Source: CALBZG01 sp964486295
GTDB lineage: Bacteria; Bacillota; Clostridia; Peptostreptococcales; Anaerovoracaceae
NCBI GenBank assembly: GCA_964486295.1
Contig: CAZAMF010000001.1
Location: 186,001 to 250,000 of the forward strand
Length of the DNA stretch: 64,000 nt
Direction: 5' to 3'
The translations under genes and the position numbers were made by a program. The notes under the pieces are model-generated. The model saw nothing but the letters and a program-made list of their open reading frames with translations. It searched no databases and was not told where the DNA came from. Below, one piece after another: positions 1-9,143 of the stretch. Within the stretch, counting starts at the first letter, position 1. Every line of letters starts with the position of its first letter.

Positions 1-875
1 ACAAATGCAAGGTTGGCGATGAAGTTTGTGAGCGGCATCATCATACCCGAGAGATATTGCGAGCGTTCTGCGGAATATGCCAGCTTTGCATTGATTTCTT
101 CAAATTTCTGAAGAGACTGCTCTTCCCCGTTAAAGGCTTTTACGATAACGTGGCCTGAAAACATTTCCTCGATATGGCCATTGACTTCGCCAAGATACTT
201 TTGCAGATTTTTGAAATGGACCTGAGAGTGCTTCACCACCAATCTGATGGCCAGAACAGAGAGCGGCAGAATGAATAAGGCGATCAGCGTCATAAAGATG
301 CTGATATACAACATAAGTGCCAGAATGCCCACGATGGTAACGATACTGGTAATCATCTGTGCCAGTGATTGGTTGATGGTGGTATTGATCGTATCGATAT
401 CATTCGTTACTCTCGATAATATTTCTCCATGCGTTCTTTGGTCAAAATAATTGAGCGGAAGCCGATCCAGTTTTTCTGAAACCTCCTTTCTGAGCCGGTA
501 TGTCATTTTCTGAGAGATGCCGGACATGATAAAACCGAGACCCAATGAAAAAATCGTTGAGGCAATATAGATGACTGCCAGAATGATCATAAACCTGAAC
601 AGCGATTTGAAATCGATGGCGGCCCCCGAAGTGACTCCGGCAGCAATGATATCGGTGGCTTTCCCCAGGATCATCGGTGAAAAAACAGAAGAAGCTACTG
701 ATAAAACTGAAAGTATTGCCGCCAGGATAATTCTGCCTTTAAAAGGTGCTGTATAGGAAATCAGGGTCTTCATCGTTCTCCTGAAATTTTTTGCTTTTTC
801 GCCCGGGATCATATGGACTCCCGGTCCGCCGATGGGGCCTTTTGAAGCGCGTATTCTGGGTTCCGGACCTGCCAT
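1..875 (-). CDS. ABC exporter subunit (transmembrane part), cut by window edge
   Basis: The gene reads leftward from an ATG at 873-875 and runs off the window; about 291 residues are visible. They contain the cytosolic N-terminus and several hydrophobic helices of a type IV (ABCB-like) exporter membrane domain, including the loop motif ILSRVTNDIDTI typical of the family. The ATPase domain lies outside the window. The start codon overlaps the TAA stop of the upstream ABC gene (TAATG), so the two are translationally coupled and most likely form a heterodimeric drug or lipid exporter. The substrate cannot be read from sequence. Confidence 0.9.
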   Translation of the reverse strand, partial: MAGPEPRIRASKGPIGGPGVHMIPGEKAKNFRRTMKTLISYTAPFKGRIILAAILSVLSVASSVFSPMILGKATDIIAAGVTSGAAIDFKSLFRFMIILAVIYIASTIFSLGLGFIMSGISQKMTYRLRKEVSEKLDRLPLNYFDQRTHGEILSRVTNDIDTINTTINQSLAQMITSIVTIVGILALMLYISIFMTLIALFILPLSVLAIRLVVKHSQVHFKNLQKYLGEVNGHIEEMFSGHVIVKAFNGEEQSLQKFEEINAKLAYSAERSQYLSGMMMPLTNFIANLAF

Positions 876-2638
876 TATATAGCCCCCCTTTCTTTATCGA
901 ACAGCAGAAGCTCCTCCGGATCCAGCTGGGAGGCGGCAAGCTCCTGGTACACGTCGCTGGTTCTGAGAAGCTCATCGTGGGTGCCGATCCCTACAAGGCG
1001 GCCTTCCTCCATGACAAGGATCTGATCAGCCTGCTTGATGGTGCTGATCCTCTGGGCGACAATAAAGACGGTGCTGTGTTCCGCTTCTTTTTTGAACGCA
1101 GCTCTGAGGGCGGCTTCCGTTCTGAAGTCAAGAGCGGAAAAACTGTCATCGAAAATATAGATCGGAGCGCTTTTAGCCAGCGCCCGGGCTATGGAAAGTC
1201 TTTGCTTCTGGCCGCCGGATACATTGGTACCGCCCTGAGAAATAGGCTCGTTGAAGCCACCGGGCTTCGTTAGAATGAATTCGGTCGCCTGGGCAACTTC
1301 CGCAGCTTTTGACAAGTCGGAAGCCGAAAGATCCTCAGACCCGTAATGCAAGTTCGACTCAATGGTACCGGAAAACAAAATGCCTTGCTGAGGGACATAT
1401 CCGATCAGGTCGTGAAGATTATGCTGGCTGATATTCCTTATATCGATGCCGTCGATGAGGATTTGTCCTGCGCTGACATCATATAAACGGGGCAGCAGAT
1501 TGATCAAAGTGGACTTGCCGGAGCCTGTGCCGCCGATGATCGCGGTGGTCGTCCCCGGATTTGCAGTAAATGATATATTTTCCAGGATATTTTCATCCGC
1601 GTCAGGATAACGGAAGGAAACATTTTTGAATTCTACTTTCCCGGGGGATGATTTCGGCAAAACCACCGCTCCTGCTTCCGGTTTATCCTTGATGGCCGGT
1701 TCCACTTCCAGTACTTCATTGACCCGCTGCAATGATACCAAAGCTCTCGGGATCATGATAAAGAACATGGTCAAAAACAGGCTGGACATCAGCACGTGCA
1801 TTGCATATTGGATAAAGGCCATCATGTCTCCGACGTTAAGCTTGCCGGATCCGATGAGTCCGGCGCCGGCCCAGACAACCAGCAGGGAACCGAAGGACAT
1901 CACCAGTGTCATGGCGGGCATCAGGATCGACATGAGTCTTGCAATGAACAAATTTGTTTTCGTCAGATCCAAATTGGCTTTATCAAAACGGCCCTGTTCG
2001 CTTTTTTCTCTGTTGAATGCACGGATGACCAGTATGCCGTTCAACCTCTCGTTGACCACCAGGTTCAGCCTGTCGATCAATTTCTGCAACACCTTGAATT
2101 TCGGCATCGCCATAAATATGATCACTGCAATGACCACAAAAGTAGCGGCTACGGACACGACGATGGTCCAGGTCAAATCAGGGCTGGTCCGGGCAGCCAT
2201 AACCAGTGCGCCGATGCCCATGGCGGGAGCGAAAAATCCCATCCGGATCACCATAACGGAAGCCATATGAAGCTGTTGAACATCGTTGGTAGCCCGGGTG
2301 ATCAGAGAAGCTGTACCAAAACGATCCATCTCGCCGGATCCGAAAGAGGTCACTTTTTTAAAGACTTCCGAACGGATGCGGCACGCAGAACGCGCTCCGA
2401 CTCGAGACGCAAGAAAACTGACCGCAATAGCGCACCCGGTCAGAACGACAGACAAAATGATCATGATCAGGCCTGTCTTGTATATGGCGCTAAGGTCCCC
2501 GGCTAAGATCCCGTTATCGATGATGGAGGCCATAAATTTCGGCAATTCCAACTGCAGTATTGCCTGCGTCAGTATGAGAGCGCCGGTCAGCAGGACTGTT
2601 GGGATATAGGGGATATATAATTTCAATACATTTTTCAT
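875..2638 (-). CDS. ABC exporter subunit with a degenerate ATP site
   Basis: This 587-residue half transporter has a membrane domain (about 1-320) followed by an ATPase domain (about 335-575). Walker A is GGTGSGKST, the signature is VSGGQKQR, and Walker B is IYIFDDSFSALD. The residue after Walker B is Asp instead of catalytic Glu, and the switch histidine is Gln (IVAQRIST). In heterodimeric exporters these changes mark the subunit carrying the non-hydrolysing site, which fits the coupled partner gene downstream. The ATG has no Shine-Dalgarno sequence; a -10 box sits 7 nt upstream, so the mRNA is probably leaderless. Confidence 0.93.
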   Translation of the reverse strand: MKNVLKLYIPYIPTVLLTGALILTQAILQLELPKFMASIIDNGILAGDLSAIYKTGLIMIILSVVLTGCAIAVSFLASRVGARSACRIRSEVFKKVTSFGSGEMDRFGTASLITRATNDVQQLHMASVMVIRMGFFAPAMGIGALVMAARTSPDLTWTIVVSVAATFVVIAVIIFMAMPKFKVLQKLIDRLNLVVNERLNGILVIRAFNREKSEQGRFDKANLDLTKTNLFIARLMSILMPAMTLVMSFGSLLVVWAGAGLIGSGKLNVGDMMAFIQYAMHVLMSSLFLTMFFIMIPRALVSLQRVNEVLEVEPAIKDKPEAGAVVLPKSSPGKVEFKNVSFRYPDADENILENISFTANPGTTTAIIGGTGSGKSTLINLLPRLYDVSAGQILIDGIDIRNISQHNLHDLIGYVPQQGILFSGTIESNLHYGSEDLSASDLSKAAEVAQATEFILTKPGGFNEPISQGGTNVSGGQKQRLSIARALAKSAPIYIFDDSFSALDFRTEAALRAAFKKEAEHSTVFIVAQRISTIKQADQILVMEEGRLVGIGTHDELLRTSDVYQELAASQLDPEELLLFDKERGAI

Positions 2639-2645
2639 AAAAAAT

Positions 2646-2654
2646 ATTATAGCA
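2646..2654 (-). promoter_or_regulatory. Extended -10 promoter of the ABC exporter operon
   Basis: On the minus strand TGCTATAAT is an extended -10 element (TATAAT at 2651-2646). It ends 7 nt before the ATG at 2638. No clear -35 box or ribosome site is present. Transcription would begin at or next to the start codon. Confidence 0.6.
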
Positions 2655-2711
2655 TAAAAGAATCATCAGGGCATAAGAAAAGGAACGTAGGATGAGGATG
2701 AGTGATATGTA

Positions 2712-2741
2712 TTGCAAAACGGCGTTTTTTCGTGGTATATT
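2712..2741 (+). promoter_or_regulatory. metG promoter
   Basis: TTGCAA (2712-2717) and TATATT (2736-2741) are separated by 18 nt. The predicted transcript starts near 2748, leaving a leader of about 70 nt before metG. Confidence 0.55.
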
Positions 2742-2779
2742 AATATTTACGGTGTATCATCGACTTATACCGAAAATGG

Positions 2780-2799
2780 CCTGTTCCCATTCGAACAGG
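2780..2799 (+). promoter_or_regulatory. Leader hairpin before metG
   Basis: A perfect 7-bp inverted repeat (CCTGTTC / GAACAGG, 6-nt loop) sits just upstream of the metG ribosome site. It has no U-tract and no T-box or SAM riboswitch features, so its role is unknown; it could modulate translation initiation. Confidence 0.4.
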
Positions 2800-2819
2800 G
2801 GATGAAAGGAATGATAGAA

Positions 2820-4766
2820 ATGGAAGAGAAAAAAGGTACTTATTATATTAGTACTCCGATTTACTACCCCAGCGACAATTTGCATATCGGCCATACGTAT
2901 TGTACGGTCATGGCGGATGCCATGGCGAGATTTAAACGTCTTGCCGGATACGATGTTCATTTTCTGACCGGCACTGATGAGCATGGGCAAAAGATCCAGA
3001 GCCTGGCGGAAAAAGCGGGAGTCAAGCCGCAGGAGTATGTGGATAAAATTGTCGAAGGAATCATAGAATTATGGAAGACCATGGAGATCTCCTATGATGA
3101 CTTCATCAGAACCACTGAACCGCGCCATATAAAACGGGTTCAGGCAATTTTTATGAAAATGTACGAAAAGGGAGATATCTATAAGGGCGAATACGAAGGC
3201 ATGTACTGTACCCCTTGCGAGAGCTTCTGGACGGAAAACCAACTTGTAAACGGTTGCTGTCCAGACTGCGGGCGTCCGGTTGAAAAGGCAAAAGAGGAAG
3301 CCTATTTCTTCAAGCTGTCAAAATACGGCCCGGCACTCTTGGAGCTTTTTGAAAAGAACCCTTCTTTCCTGATGCCTGATACCAGAAGAAATGAAATGGT
3401 GGGCTTTATCAATCAGGGGCTGGAGGATCTCTGCATCAGCCGTTCCACTTTTGACTGGGGGATCCCGGTGCCTATCGACGAAAAACATGTGATCTACGTT
3501 TGGCTGGATGCGCTTTCGAACTATATCACGGCGCTGGGTTATCCGGACGAACCTGAACTTTTCAATAAATATTGGCCTGCGGACGTTCACCTGGTGGGCA
3601 AGGAAATCGTCAGATTCCACTCCATTATATGGCCAGCTATGCTGATGTCATGCGACGTTCCGCTACCGAAGCAGGTACTGGGACATGGCTGGCTGCTGCT
3701 GGAAGGCGGGAAGATGAGCAAGTCCAAGGGGAATGTAGTGGATCCGGCAAAACTCATCCAGCGATATGGGGTGGACGCGTTGAAATACTTCCTGCTAAGG
3801 GAATACACCTTTGGGCAGGATGGCCTTTTCACCAACGAGGTCATGATCAAGAGGATCAATTATGATCTGGCAAACGATCTGGGCAATCTGGTGTCCAGAA
3901 CCGTAAGCATGATCGAAAAATATTGCGGCGGAATCGTTCCAAAAGCAGAACCTGCAGCTGGACAAAATGTTTTTGAGAGTGACAGGGAATTGAAAGAAAT
4001 AGCTTTGGGCGCTGCTTCCAAGGTAGAACTTCATATGGATAAATTTGAATTCAATCTGGCCCTTGAAGAGGTCTGGCAGCTGGTTCGGAGAGCGAACAAA
4101 TACATCGACGAGAATGCTCCTTGGGTGCTTGCCAAGGACGAAGCCAACAAAAAGAGGCTGGATGAGGTCATGCACAATCTTGCAGAATCCCTCCGGATCA
4201 TTTCCGTTCTGATTTTTCCGTTTATGCACACCACAACAGAGAAAATCAGAAAACAGCTGGGCCTCTGGTATGCTGAGCCGGTATGGAGCGATGTTTTAAC
4301 TTTCGACTGCATGGGCGGCGAACAAGTCAAAAAAGGCGATCCGATTTTCCCGAGAATGGATGTGGAGGCCGAACTTGAAGCGTTGGAAGCCATGAAAGGC
4401 GGCGTGTCCGAAGTAAATATCCCTTTGAAGCTAAAAGACGAAATTGAATATGATGTATTTGATAAAATTGATTTCAGAGTGGGCACGATCCTTGCCGCAG
4501 AGAAACATCCGAAAGCGGACAAGCTGCTGGTCTTTCGCGTCAAAATGGGGTCCGAAACCAGACAGATCATATCAGGTGTTGCGGATTCCCATAAGCCTGA
4601 AGACTGCATCGGGAAAAAGGTAATCGTTGTTGCCAATCTGAAGCCGCGTATGCTCAGAGGATTGGAATCCAGGGGAATGCTGATGTTCGCGGATAATATG
4701 GTGGAAGGCAAGGAAAGATTCGAGTTTGTCACCACCATCGCAGATGACGGCAACGCTGTAACATAG
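2820..4766 (+). CDS. metG: Methionyl-tRNA synthetase
   Basis: The enzyme charges tRNA-Met with methionine in the cytoplasm. The class I signatures are HIGH (22-25) and KMSKS (298-302). A zinc knuckle with CxxC pairs lies at 130/133 and 147/150. A C-terminal tRNA-binding OB-fold domain starts near residue 545 (DFRVGTILAAEKHPKADKLL). The ATG at 2820 is chosen because AAAGGA ends 9 nt upstream and the family begins right before the YISTPIYY motif. In-frame codons further upstream overlap the promoter and encode unrelated residues. The 648-residue length is normal for the long, OB-fold-bearing form. Confidence 0.97.
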   Translation: MEEKKGTYYISTPIYYPSDNLHIGHTYCTVMADAMARFKRLAGYDVHFLTGTDEHGQKIQSLAEKAGVKPQEYVDKIVEGIIELWKTMEISYDDFIRTTEPRHIKRVQAIFMKMYEKGDIYKGEYEGMYCTPCESFWTENQLVNGCCPDCGRPVEKAKEEAYFFKLSKYGPALLELFEKNPSFLMPDTRRNEMVGFINQGLEDLCISRSTFDWGIPVPIDEKHVIYVWLDALSNYITALGYPDEPELFNKYWPADVHLVGKEIVRFHSIIWPAMLMSCDVPLPKQVLGHGWLLLEGGKMSKSKGNVVDPAKLIQRYGVDALKYFLLREYTFGQDGLFTNEVMIKRINYDLANDLGNLVSRTVSMIEKYCGGIVPKAEPAAGQNVFESDRELKEIALGAASKVELHMDKFEFNLALEEVWQLVRRANKYIDENAPWVLAKDEANKKRLDEVMHNLAESLRIISVLIFPFMHTTTEKIRKQLGLWYAEPVWSDVLTFDCMGGEQVKKGDPIFPRMDVEAELEALEAMKGGVSEVNIPLKLKDEIEYDVFDKIDFRVGTILAAEKHPKADKLLVFRVKMGSETRQIISGVADSHKPEDCIGKKVIVVANLKPRMLRGLESRGMLMFADNMVEGKERFEFVTTIADDGNAVT

Positions 4767-4776
4767 AGGGATTAAA

Positions 4777-5607
4777 ATGCTATTTGATTCACATACCCAT
4801 TTAAATAATGAGTCCTATGATGATGAAACCCGCGAAGCGTTATTCAAAGCCATCGAAGCTTCCGATGTGAGTTATGTGATGGATGTCGGATTCGATCTGA
4901 GCTCCTCGGCCATGGCGGCAAGACATGCGGCACGGTTCGACTGGTGCTACGCCGCAGTGGGCTGCCATCCTCATGAGACAGACCGGTTCGACGAGACCCA
5001 GATGATGCTGCTGGCGCAACTCGCCAGAAAACCGAAGGTTCAGGCCATCGGAGAAATAGGGCTGGACTTTTTCAAAGAGTATTCTTCCAGGGAAAGTCAG
5101 ATGTACTGGTTCAGAAGCCAGATCGAGCTGGCCAACTCCTACCGGATGCCGATGATCATACACGATCGGGACGCCCATGAAAAAGTAATGACCGTACTAA
5201 AAGAGCACGGAGCCTTCGCAAACGAGCGGGCAAGCTGGTTTCCGAAAAGACCGGGGCCGGAAGGAACCGTGACAAAGGACACCCGTGTACTCCTTCATTG
5301 CTATAGCGGCAGCAATGAGCTGGCACAGCAATACGTAAAATTGGGAGCCACGATATCCATCGCCGGTCCGGTGACTTACAGCAATGCAAAAAAACTCATT
5401 GAAGTGGTGGAAGAAATACCGATTGAGTTCCTGCTCATCGAGACGGATGCGCCGTATCTGACCCCGGTGCCTTTCCGGGGCAAACAAAATATGTCGCCTT
5501 ATGTTGAATATACCGCCCGTAAAATTGCGGAAATCAAAAACATGAAGTACGAAGACGTGGCCAGGATAACCTGTGAAAACGCAAAAAGATTCTTTAACAT
5601 ATATTAG
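4777..5607 (+). CDS. tatD: TatD-family metal-dependent hydrolase
   Basis: This TIM-barrel metallohydrolase of the TatD DNase family has 276 residues. Metal-ligand motifs visible in order are DSHTHLN near the N-terminus, GCHPHE, IGEIGLDF, MIIHDRDAH, LLHCYSGS and LIETDAPYL. An extra segment of about 20 residues (around 148-170, rich in Pro, Lys and Arg) precedes the HCYSGS motif and makes it longer than the usual 255-260. It lies 10 bp after metG, a common clostridial order, and a strong terminator follows. Confidence 0.95.
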   Translation: MLFDSHTHLNNESYDDETREALFKAIEASDVSYVMDVGFDLSSSAMAARHAARFDWCYAAVGCHPHETDRFDETQMMLLAQLARKPKVQAIGEIGLDFFKEYSSRESQMYWFRSQIELANSYRMPMIIHDRDAHEKVMTVLKEHGAFANERASWFPKRPGPEGTVTKDTRVLLHCYSGSNELAQQYVKLGATISIAGPVTYSNAKKLIEVVEEIPIEFLLIETDAPYLTPVPFRGKQNMSPYVEYTARKIAEIKNMKYEDVARITCENAKRFFNIY

Positions 5608-5654
5608 GATTCTCAGGATTCTATCGGCTGCGTAAGAGTAAGAACATACAAGCG

Positions 5655-5680
5655 AGACCCCAAATTTCGGGGTCTTTTTT
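5655..5680 (+). terminator. Rho-independent terminator after tatD
   Basis: The AGACCCC / GGGGTCT stem (5655-5661 and 5669-5675) is followed directly by a run of T. It closes the metG-tatD unit and isolates the tilS promoter just downstream. Confidence 0.9.
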
Positions 5681-5681
5681 G

Positions 5682-5710
5682 TTGTTGCAGACAAAAAAGT
5701 ATGATATAAT
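5682..5710 (+). promoter_or_regulatory. tilS promoter giving a leaderless start
   Basis: TTGTTG (5682-5687) and a perfect TATAAT (5705-5710) are spaced 17 nt apart. The -10 box ends 9 nt before the tilS ATG at 5720, so transcription should begin at about the start codon. Confidence 0.75.
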
Positions 5711-5719
5711 TCTTTAGCT

Positions 5720-7090
5720 ATGATAAAAGAAGTTAAAAATACGATCAATGTGCATAAGCTCATCGAAAAAAATGACACAGTTGTAGTGGGTCTTTCTGGA
5801 GGCCCTGATTCAGTGTGTCTTTTTCATGTGCTGCATAAATTGAAAAACGAATATCATATCGAATTACATGTGGTCCACATCAATCACGGACTACGACCGG
5901 GCATATGCGATGAAGAACAGGCTTTTGTTGAGGAACTCTGCAGAAAATGGGAAACTCCTTGCCATGTGTTCAAGATCGACTGCAGCAGCCTTGCGGCCGA
6001 AAACAGCATGTCAAGCGAAGAGGCCGGCCGGGAAGCAAGATACCGGGCGTTCCGCGAAGTGGCAGAAAAGGTCGATCCGAAAACCGGAAAATCTGTAAAG
6101 ATTGCTGTCGCCCACAACCTGGAAGACCAGGCGGAAACCGTTCTGCTCAGGATCATCAGAGGAACAGGGACGGACGGGCTGGCCGGCATGAGCCATATCC
6201 GCACGGGAGAAGGGAATACGGCGGTGATCAGGCCGCTTTTAGATATCAGCAGAATAGAGATCGAAAGATATCTTGCCAATAATAATCTAGAGGCGAAAAG
6301 AGACCATACGAATCTGGAGCCGATCTATAAAAGGAATAAAGTACGTCTCGAGCTGATCCCTTTGTTGAAAGAAAAATATAATGACAACATTGTGGAAACC
6401 CTTGCGAGACTTGCAGAAAACGCATGCATGGACAGGGAGTATCTGCGCGAATGCGCTCATAAGGCTTTGCTTGCAGCGACGGAAAGCGATCATGCTTACA
6501 ACTGCCGCATGCTGACTGAAATGGCTCCTGCCGTGAGGAGGCGGGCAGTAGTAATGGCGCTTGCAGATGCCGGACTGGATCAGGATGTCACATCTGCGCA
6601 TCTGAGTTCCATCGATAGACTGATAAGCGAGTCAAGAACGGGCGCTTCCATTGATTTGCCTCATGGATTTACGGCTAGGACAGAATACGGGAAAGTGATC
6701 CTGGCAAAAAGAAATACACTGCCGGATCAATTGCCGGGCAGGGATGCTCTTGAGGCATCCGAAGTAATAGCGAATGAACTGGCCGGAATATTGATTCTGG
6801 ATCATGATATGAAGATCCGCACAAAACAGGAAGGGGACCGGATCGACCTGATCGGTGTGGGCAATAAGAAGCTGCAGGACTTCTTTGTGGACGAAAAAAT
6901 ACCGAGGGAAAAGCGCAGAGGCGTTCCTCTGGTAGTAAAAGGCAATGAAGTCATTGCGATCATCGGAGACGATCTCTTGAGTGCTTTAGATAACAGGGTG
7001 GAGCCTTCAGGGCTCGCTAGAGGCAGGATAGCGAAAGGATACAAATTAAAATTCGAAGGAGGAAAATACACAATTGAACAGACTGGCTAA
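5720..7090 (+). CDS. tilS: tRNA(Ile)-lysidine synthetase
   Basis: It attaches lysine to C34 of the CAU-anticodon tRNA-Ile, an essential decoding modification, using ATP. The N-type PP-loop SGGPDS is at 26-31. The VVHINHGLRPG motif and the C-terminal substrate-recognition domains complete a normal 456-residue protein. The start is fixed by homology (MIKEV...), yet there is no Shine-Dalgarno sequence upstream and the -10 box is 9 nt away. The 3' end overlaps ftsH by 17 bp. The hpt gene that often lies between tilS and ftsH in Bacillota is absent here. Confidence 0.97.
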   Translation: MIKEVKNTINVHKLIEKNDTVVVGLSGGPDSVCLFHVLHKLKNEYHIELHVVHINHGLRPGICDEEQAFVEELCRKWETPCHVFKIDCSSLAAENSMSSEEAGREARYRAFREVAEKVDPKTGKSVKIAVAHNLEDQAETVLLRIIRGTGTDGLAGMSHIRTGEGNTAVIRPLLDISRIEIERYLANNNLEAKRDHTNLEPIYKRNKVRLELIPLLKEKYNDNIVETLARLAENACMDREYLRECAHKALLAATESDHAYNCRMLTEMAPAVRRRAVVMALADAGLDQDVTSAHLSSIDRLISESRTGASIDLPHGFTARTEYGKVILAKRNTLPDQLPGRDALEASEVIANELAGILILDHDMKIRTKQEGDRIDLIGVGNKKLQDFFVDEKIPREKRRGVPLVVKGNEVIAIIGDDLLSALDNRVEPSGLARGRIAKGYKLKFEGGKYTIEQTG

Positions 7091-9140
7091 AAATATAGGA
7101 ATCTATCTTCTGATATTTGCCATCGTCATCTTTATGGCTTGGTTTTATAAAGGAGTTCCACAGGAACAGAAATCTGAGGAAGTGCCGTTTTCTACCTTTG
7201 TGTCGCATTTATCGGCCCAGAGTGTCAAGGAACTGAACATTACTGACACGAAACTCACAGGGACACTGAAAAACGGTGACATCGTCTATGCGTATGCACC
7301 ATCCATCATCGATCTGCAGATCATTGATGAAACTTACATCTTTCCGCAGATCACGGCGGGGACGCTGAAATATTCCTCTGATGAACCGGCTGTCACACCT
7401 TGGTATGTCAGTATGCTGCCGACGCTGATCTTAATTGGCGTCATGGTCTTTTTCTGGTTTATGATCATGAACCAGCAGGGGGGCGGCGGCAAGGTGATGC
7501 AGTTCGGGAAGTCAAGAGCGAGGATCGCCAAGGATGAAGAGTTGAGAAGGGTCACTTTCAAGGATGTCGCCGGCCTGGATGAAGAAAAAGAAGAATTGGA
7601 AGAAGTAGTCGACTTCCTGAAAAACCCAAAAAAATACAGGCAGCTGGGTGCCAGGATCCCGAGAGGCATACTTTTAGTCGGCCCTCCGGGAACCGGTAAA
7701 ACTTATATTTCCAAGGCAGCTGCAGGCGAAGCGGGCGTGCCGTTTTTCTCGATCTCCGGATCCGATTTTGTTGAAATGTTCGTCGGTGTCGGCGCGTCGA
7801 GAGTAAGGGATCTGTTCGAACAGGCCAAGAAAAATTCGCCGTGTATTATATTTATCGATGAGATCGATGCAGTTGGTCGTAAAAGAGGAGCCGGCCTCGG
7901 AGGCGGCCACGATGAAAGAGAACAGACCCTGAACCAACTGCTTGTGGAAATGGATGGATTTTCGGACAATTCGGGGATCATCATTATTGCCGCAACGAAC
8001 CGTCCTGACATTCTGGACACAGCGCTGCTTAGACCGGGCAGGTTCGACCGGCAAATCGTGATCGGTATACCGGATATTAGAGGAAGAGAAGAAATATTTA
8101 GGGTACATTCAAAAAATAAACCTCTGGATCCGGAAGTCAATCCGGTGGTACTTGCAAGAAGAACACCGGGATTTACACCGGCTGATATTGAAAATCTTCT
8201 GAATGAAGCCGCGTTGCTTACTGCCCGTCGAAATGGACTCAAAATACGGATGGACGAGATCGAGGAGGCCATTACAAAAGTGATTGCCGGCCCGGAGAAA
8301 AAGAGCCGGGTGATCAGCGAAGGGGAAAGAAGGCTGACCGCCTATCATGAAGCGGGCCACGCCATCGTGGCGCAAAGCCTGCCGGACAGCGATCCGGTCC
8401 ATCAGATCACAATCATTCCGAGAGGAAGAGCGGGCGGTTTTACCATGGTTCTGCCTAAGGAGGACAGATATTACGGCACTAAAAAAGAAATGAAAAACCA
8501 GATCGTACACTTGCTGGGCGGGCGTGTAGCTGAAAAATTAACGCTGGAAGACATCTCCACCGGAGCCTCTAATGATATATTGCGGGCCACCGAAATCGCC
8601 CGCGATATGGTTACCAAATACGGATTCAGCGACAAACTCGGACCCGTCAATTATAGCGCAACAGACGAAGTCTTCCTGGGAAAGGATTTTTCCACCAAGA
8701 AGAATTATTCGGAAGAGGTGGCTTCGGCCATTGACGAAGAAATTCAGGCCTTGATCGAAGATGGGTACAGCACGGCGGAGGAAATTCTGAAGCAGCATAT
8801 GGATAAGCTTCATGCGGTTGCCAGTGCGCTGCTTGAAATTGAAACTTTGGACGGCGAGCAGTTCGAAGCCTTATATAACGGAGCCATGACTCCGGATGAG
8901 CTGATCCGCGACGTTGAGGTTAAGGGACAGGCCAGGAAAAAGGCCAACGCCGAAGAAGCTGCCGAGGCCGAACGTATCCGCGAGGATGAGCGGATCAGGG
9001 AAGAAGAGGAACTGGCGAAATACGATGAGACTCCAAGAGACCAGCAACTGGCCCAGGCGCTCCCGTTGAAGAAGAGCACCAGACTCAAATCGAAACCTTT
9101 GAAAAAGGATGATGAGTCCGAAAAGAAAAAAGAGGATTAG
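7074..9140 (+). CDS. ftsH: Membrane AAA+ zinc protease FtsH
   Basis: This ATP-dependent protease degrades misfolded membrane and regulatory proteins. Visible features are two membrane helices (about 8-25 and 111-133), Walker A GPPGTGKT (203-210), Walker B IDEIDA (261-266), the second region of homology around 305-326, and the HEAGH zinc site (425-429). A charged Glu/Lys-rich tail follows. Translation starts at TTG 7074, preceded at 10 nt by GAAGGAGGA inside the end of tilS. Its length of 688 is typical. Confidence 0.97.
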   Translation: MNRLAKNIGIYLLIFAIVIFMAWFYKGVPQEQKSEEVPFSTFVSHLSAQSVKELNITDTKLTGTLKNGDIVYAYAPSIIDLQIIDETYIFPQITAGTLKYSSDEPAVTPWYVSMLPTLILIGVMVFFWFMIMNQQGGGGKVMQFGKSRARIAKDEELRRVTFKDVAGLDEEKEELEEVVDFLKNPKKYRQLGARIPRGILLVGPPGTGKTYISKAAAGEAGVPFFSISGSDFVEMFVGVGASRVRDLFEQAKKNSPCIIFIDEIDAVGRKRGAGLGGGHDEREQTLNQLLVEMDGFSDNSGIIIIAATNRPDILDTALLRPGRFDRQIVIGIPDIRGREEIFRVHSKNKPLDPEVNPVVLARRTPGFTPADIENLLNEAALLTARRNGLKIRMDEIEEAITKVIAGPEKKSRVISEGERRLTAYHEAGHAIVAQSLPDSDPVHQITIIPRGRAGGFTMVLPKEDRYYGTKKEMKNQIVHLLGGRVAEKLTLEDISTGASNDILRATEIARDMVTKYGFSDKLGPVNYSATDEVFLGKDFSTKKNYSEEVASAIDEEIQALIEDGYSTAEEILKQHMDKLHAVASALLEIETLDGEQFEALYNGAMTPDELIRDVEVKGQARKKANAEEAAEAERIREDERIREEEELAKYDETPRDQQLAQALPLKKSTRLKSKPLKKDDESEKKKED

Positions 9141-9143
9141 GCC

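Noticed and set aside
791..2609. Several long plus-strand frames opposite the ABC exporter genes
   Set aside because: They are antisense shadows of clearly conserved ABC domains, with no ribosome sites.
2712..2819. A longer metG reading from an upstream TTG
   Set aside because: The TTG is the -35 box, and the extra 36 residues match nothing in MetG proteins; a good ribosome site serves ATG 2820.
2742..2819. T-box or SAM riboswitch for metG
   Set aside because: Only a single 7-bp hairpin is present; no specifier loop, T-box sequence or antiterminator pair.
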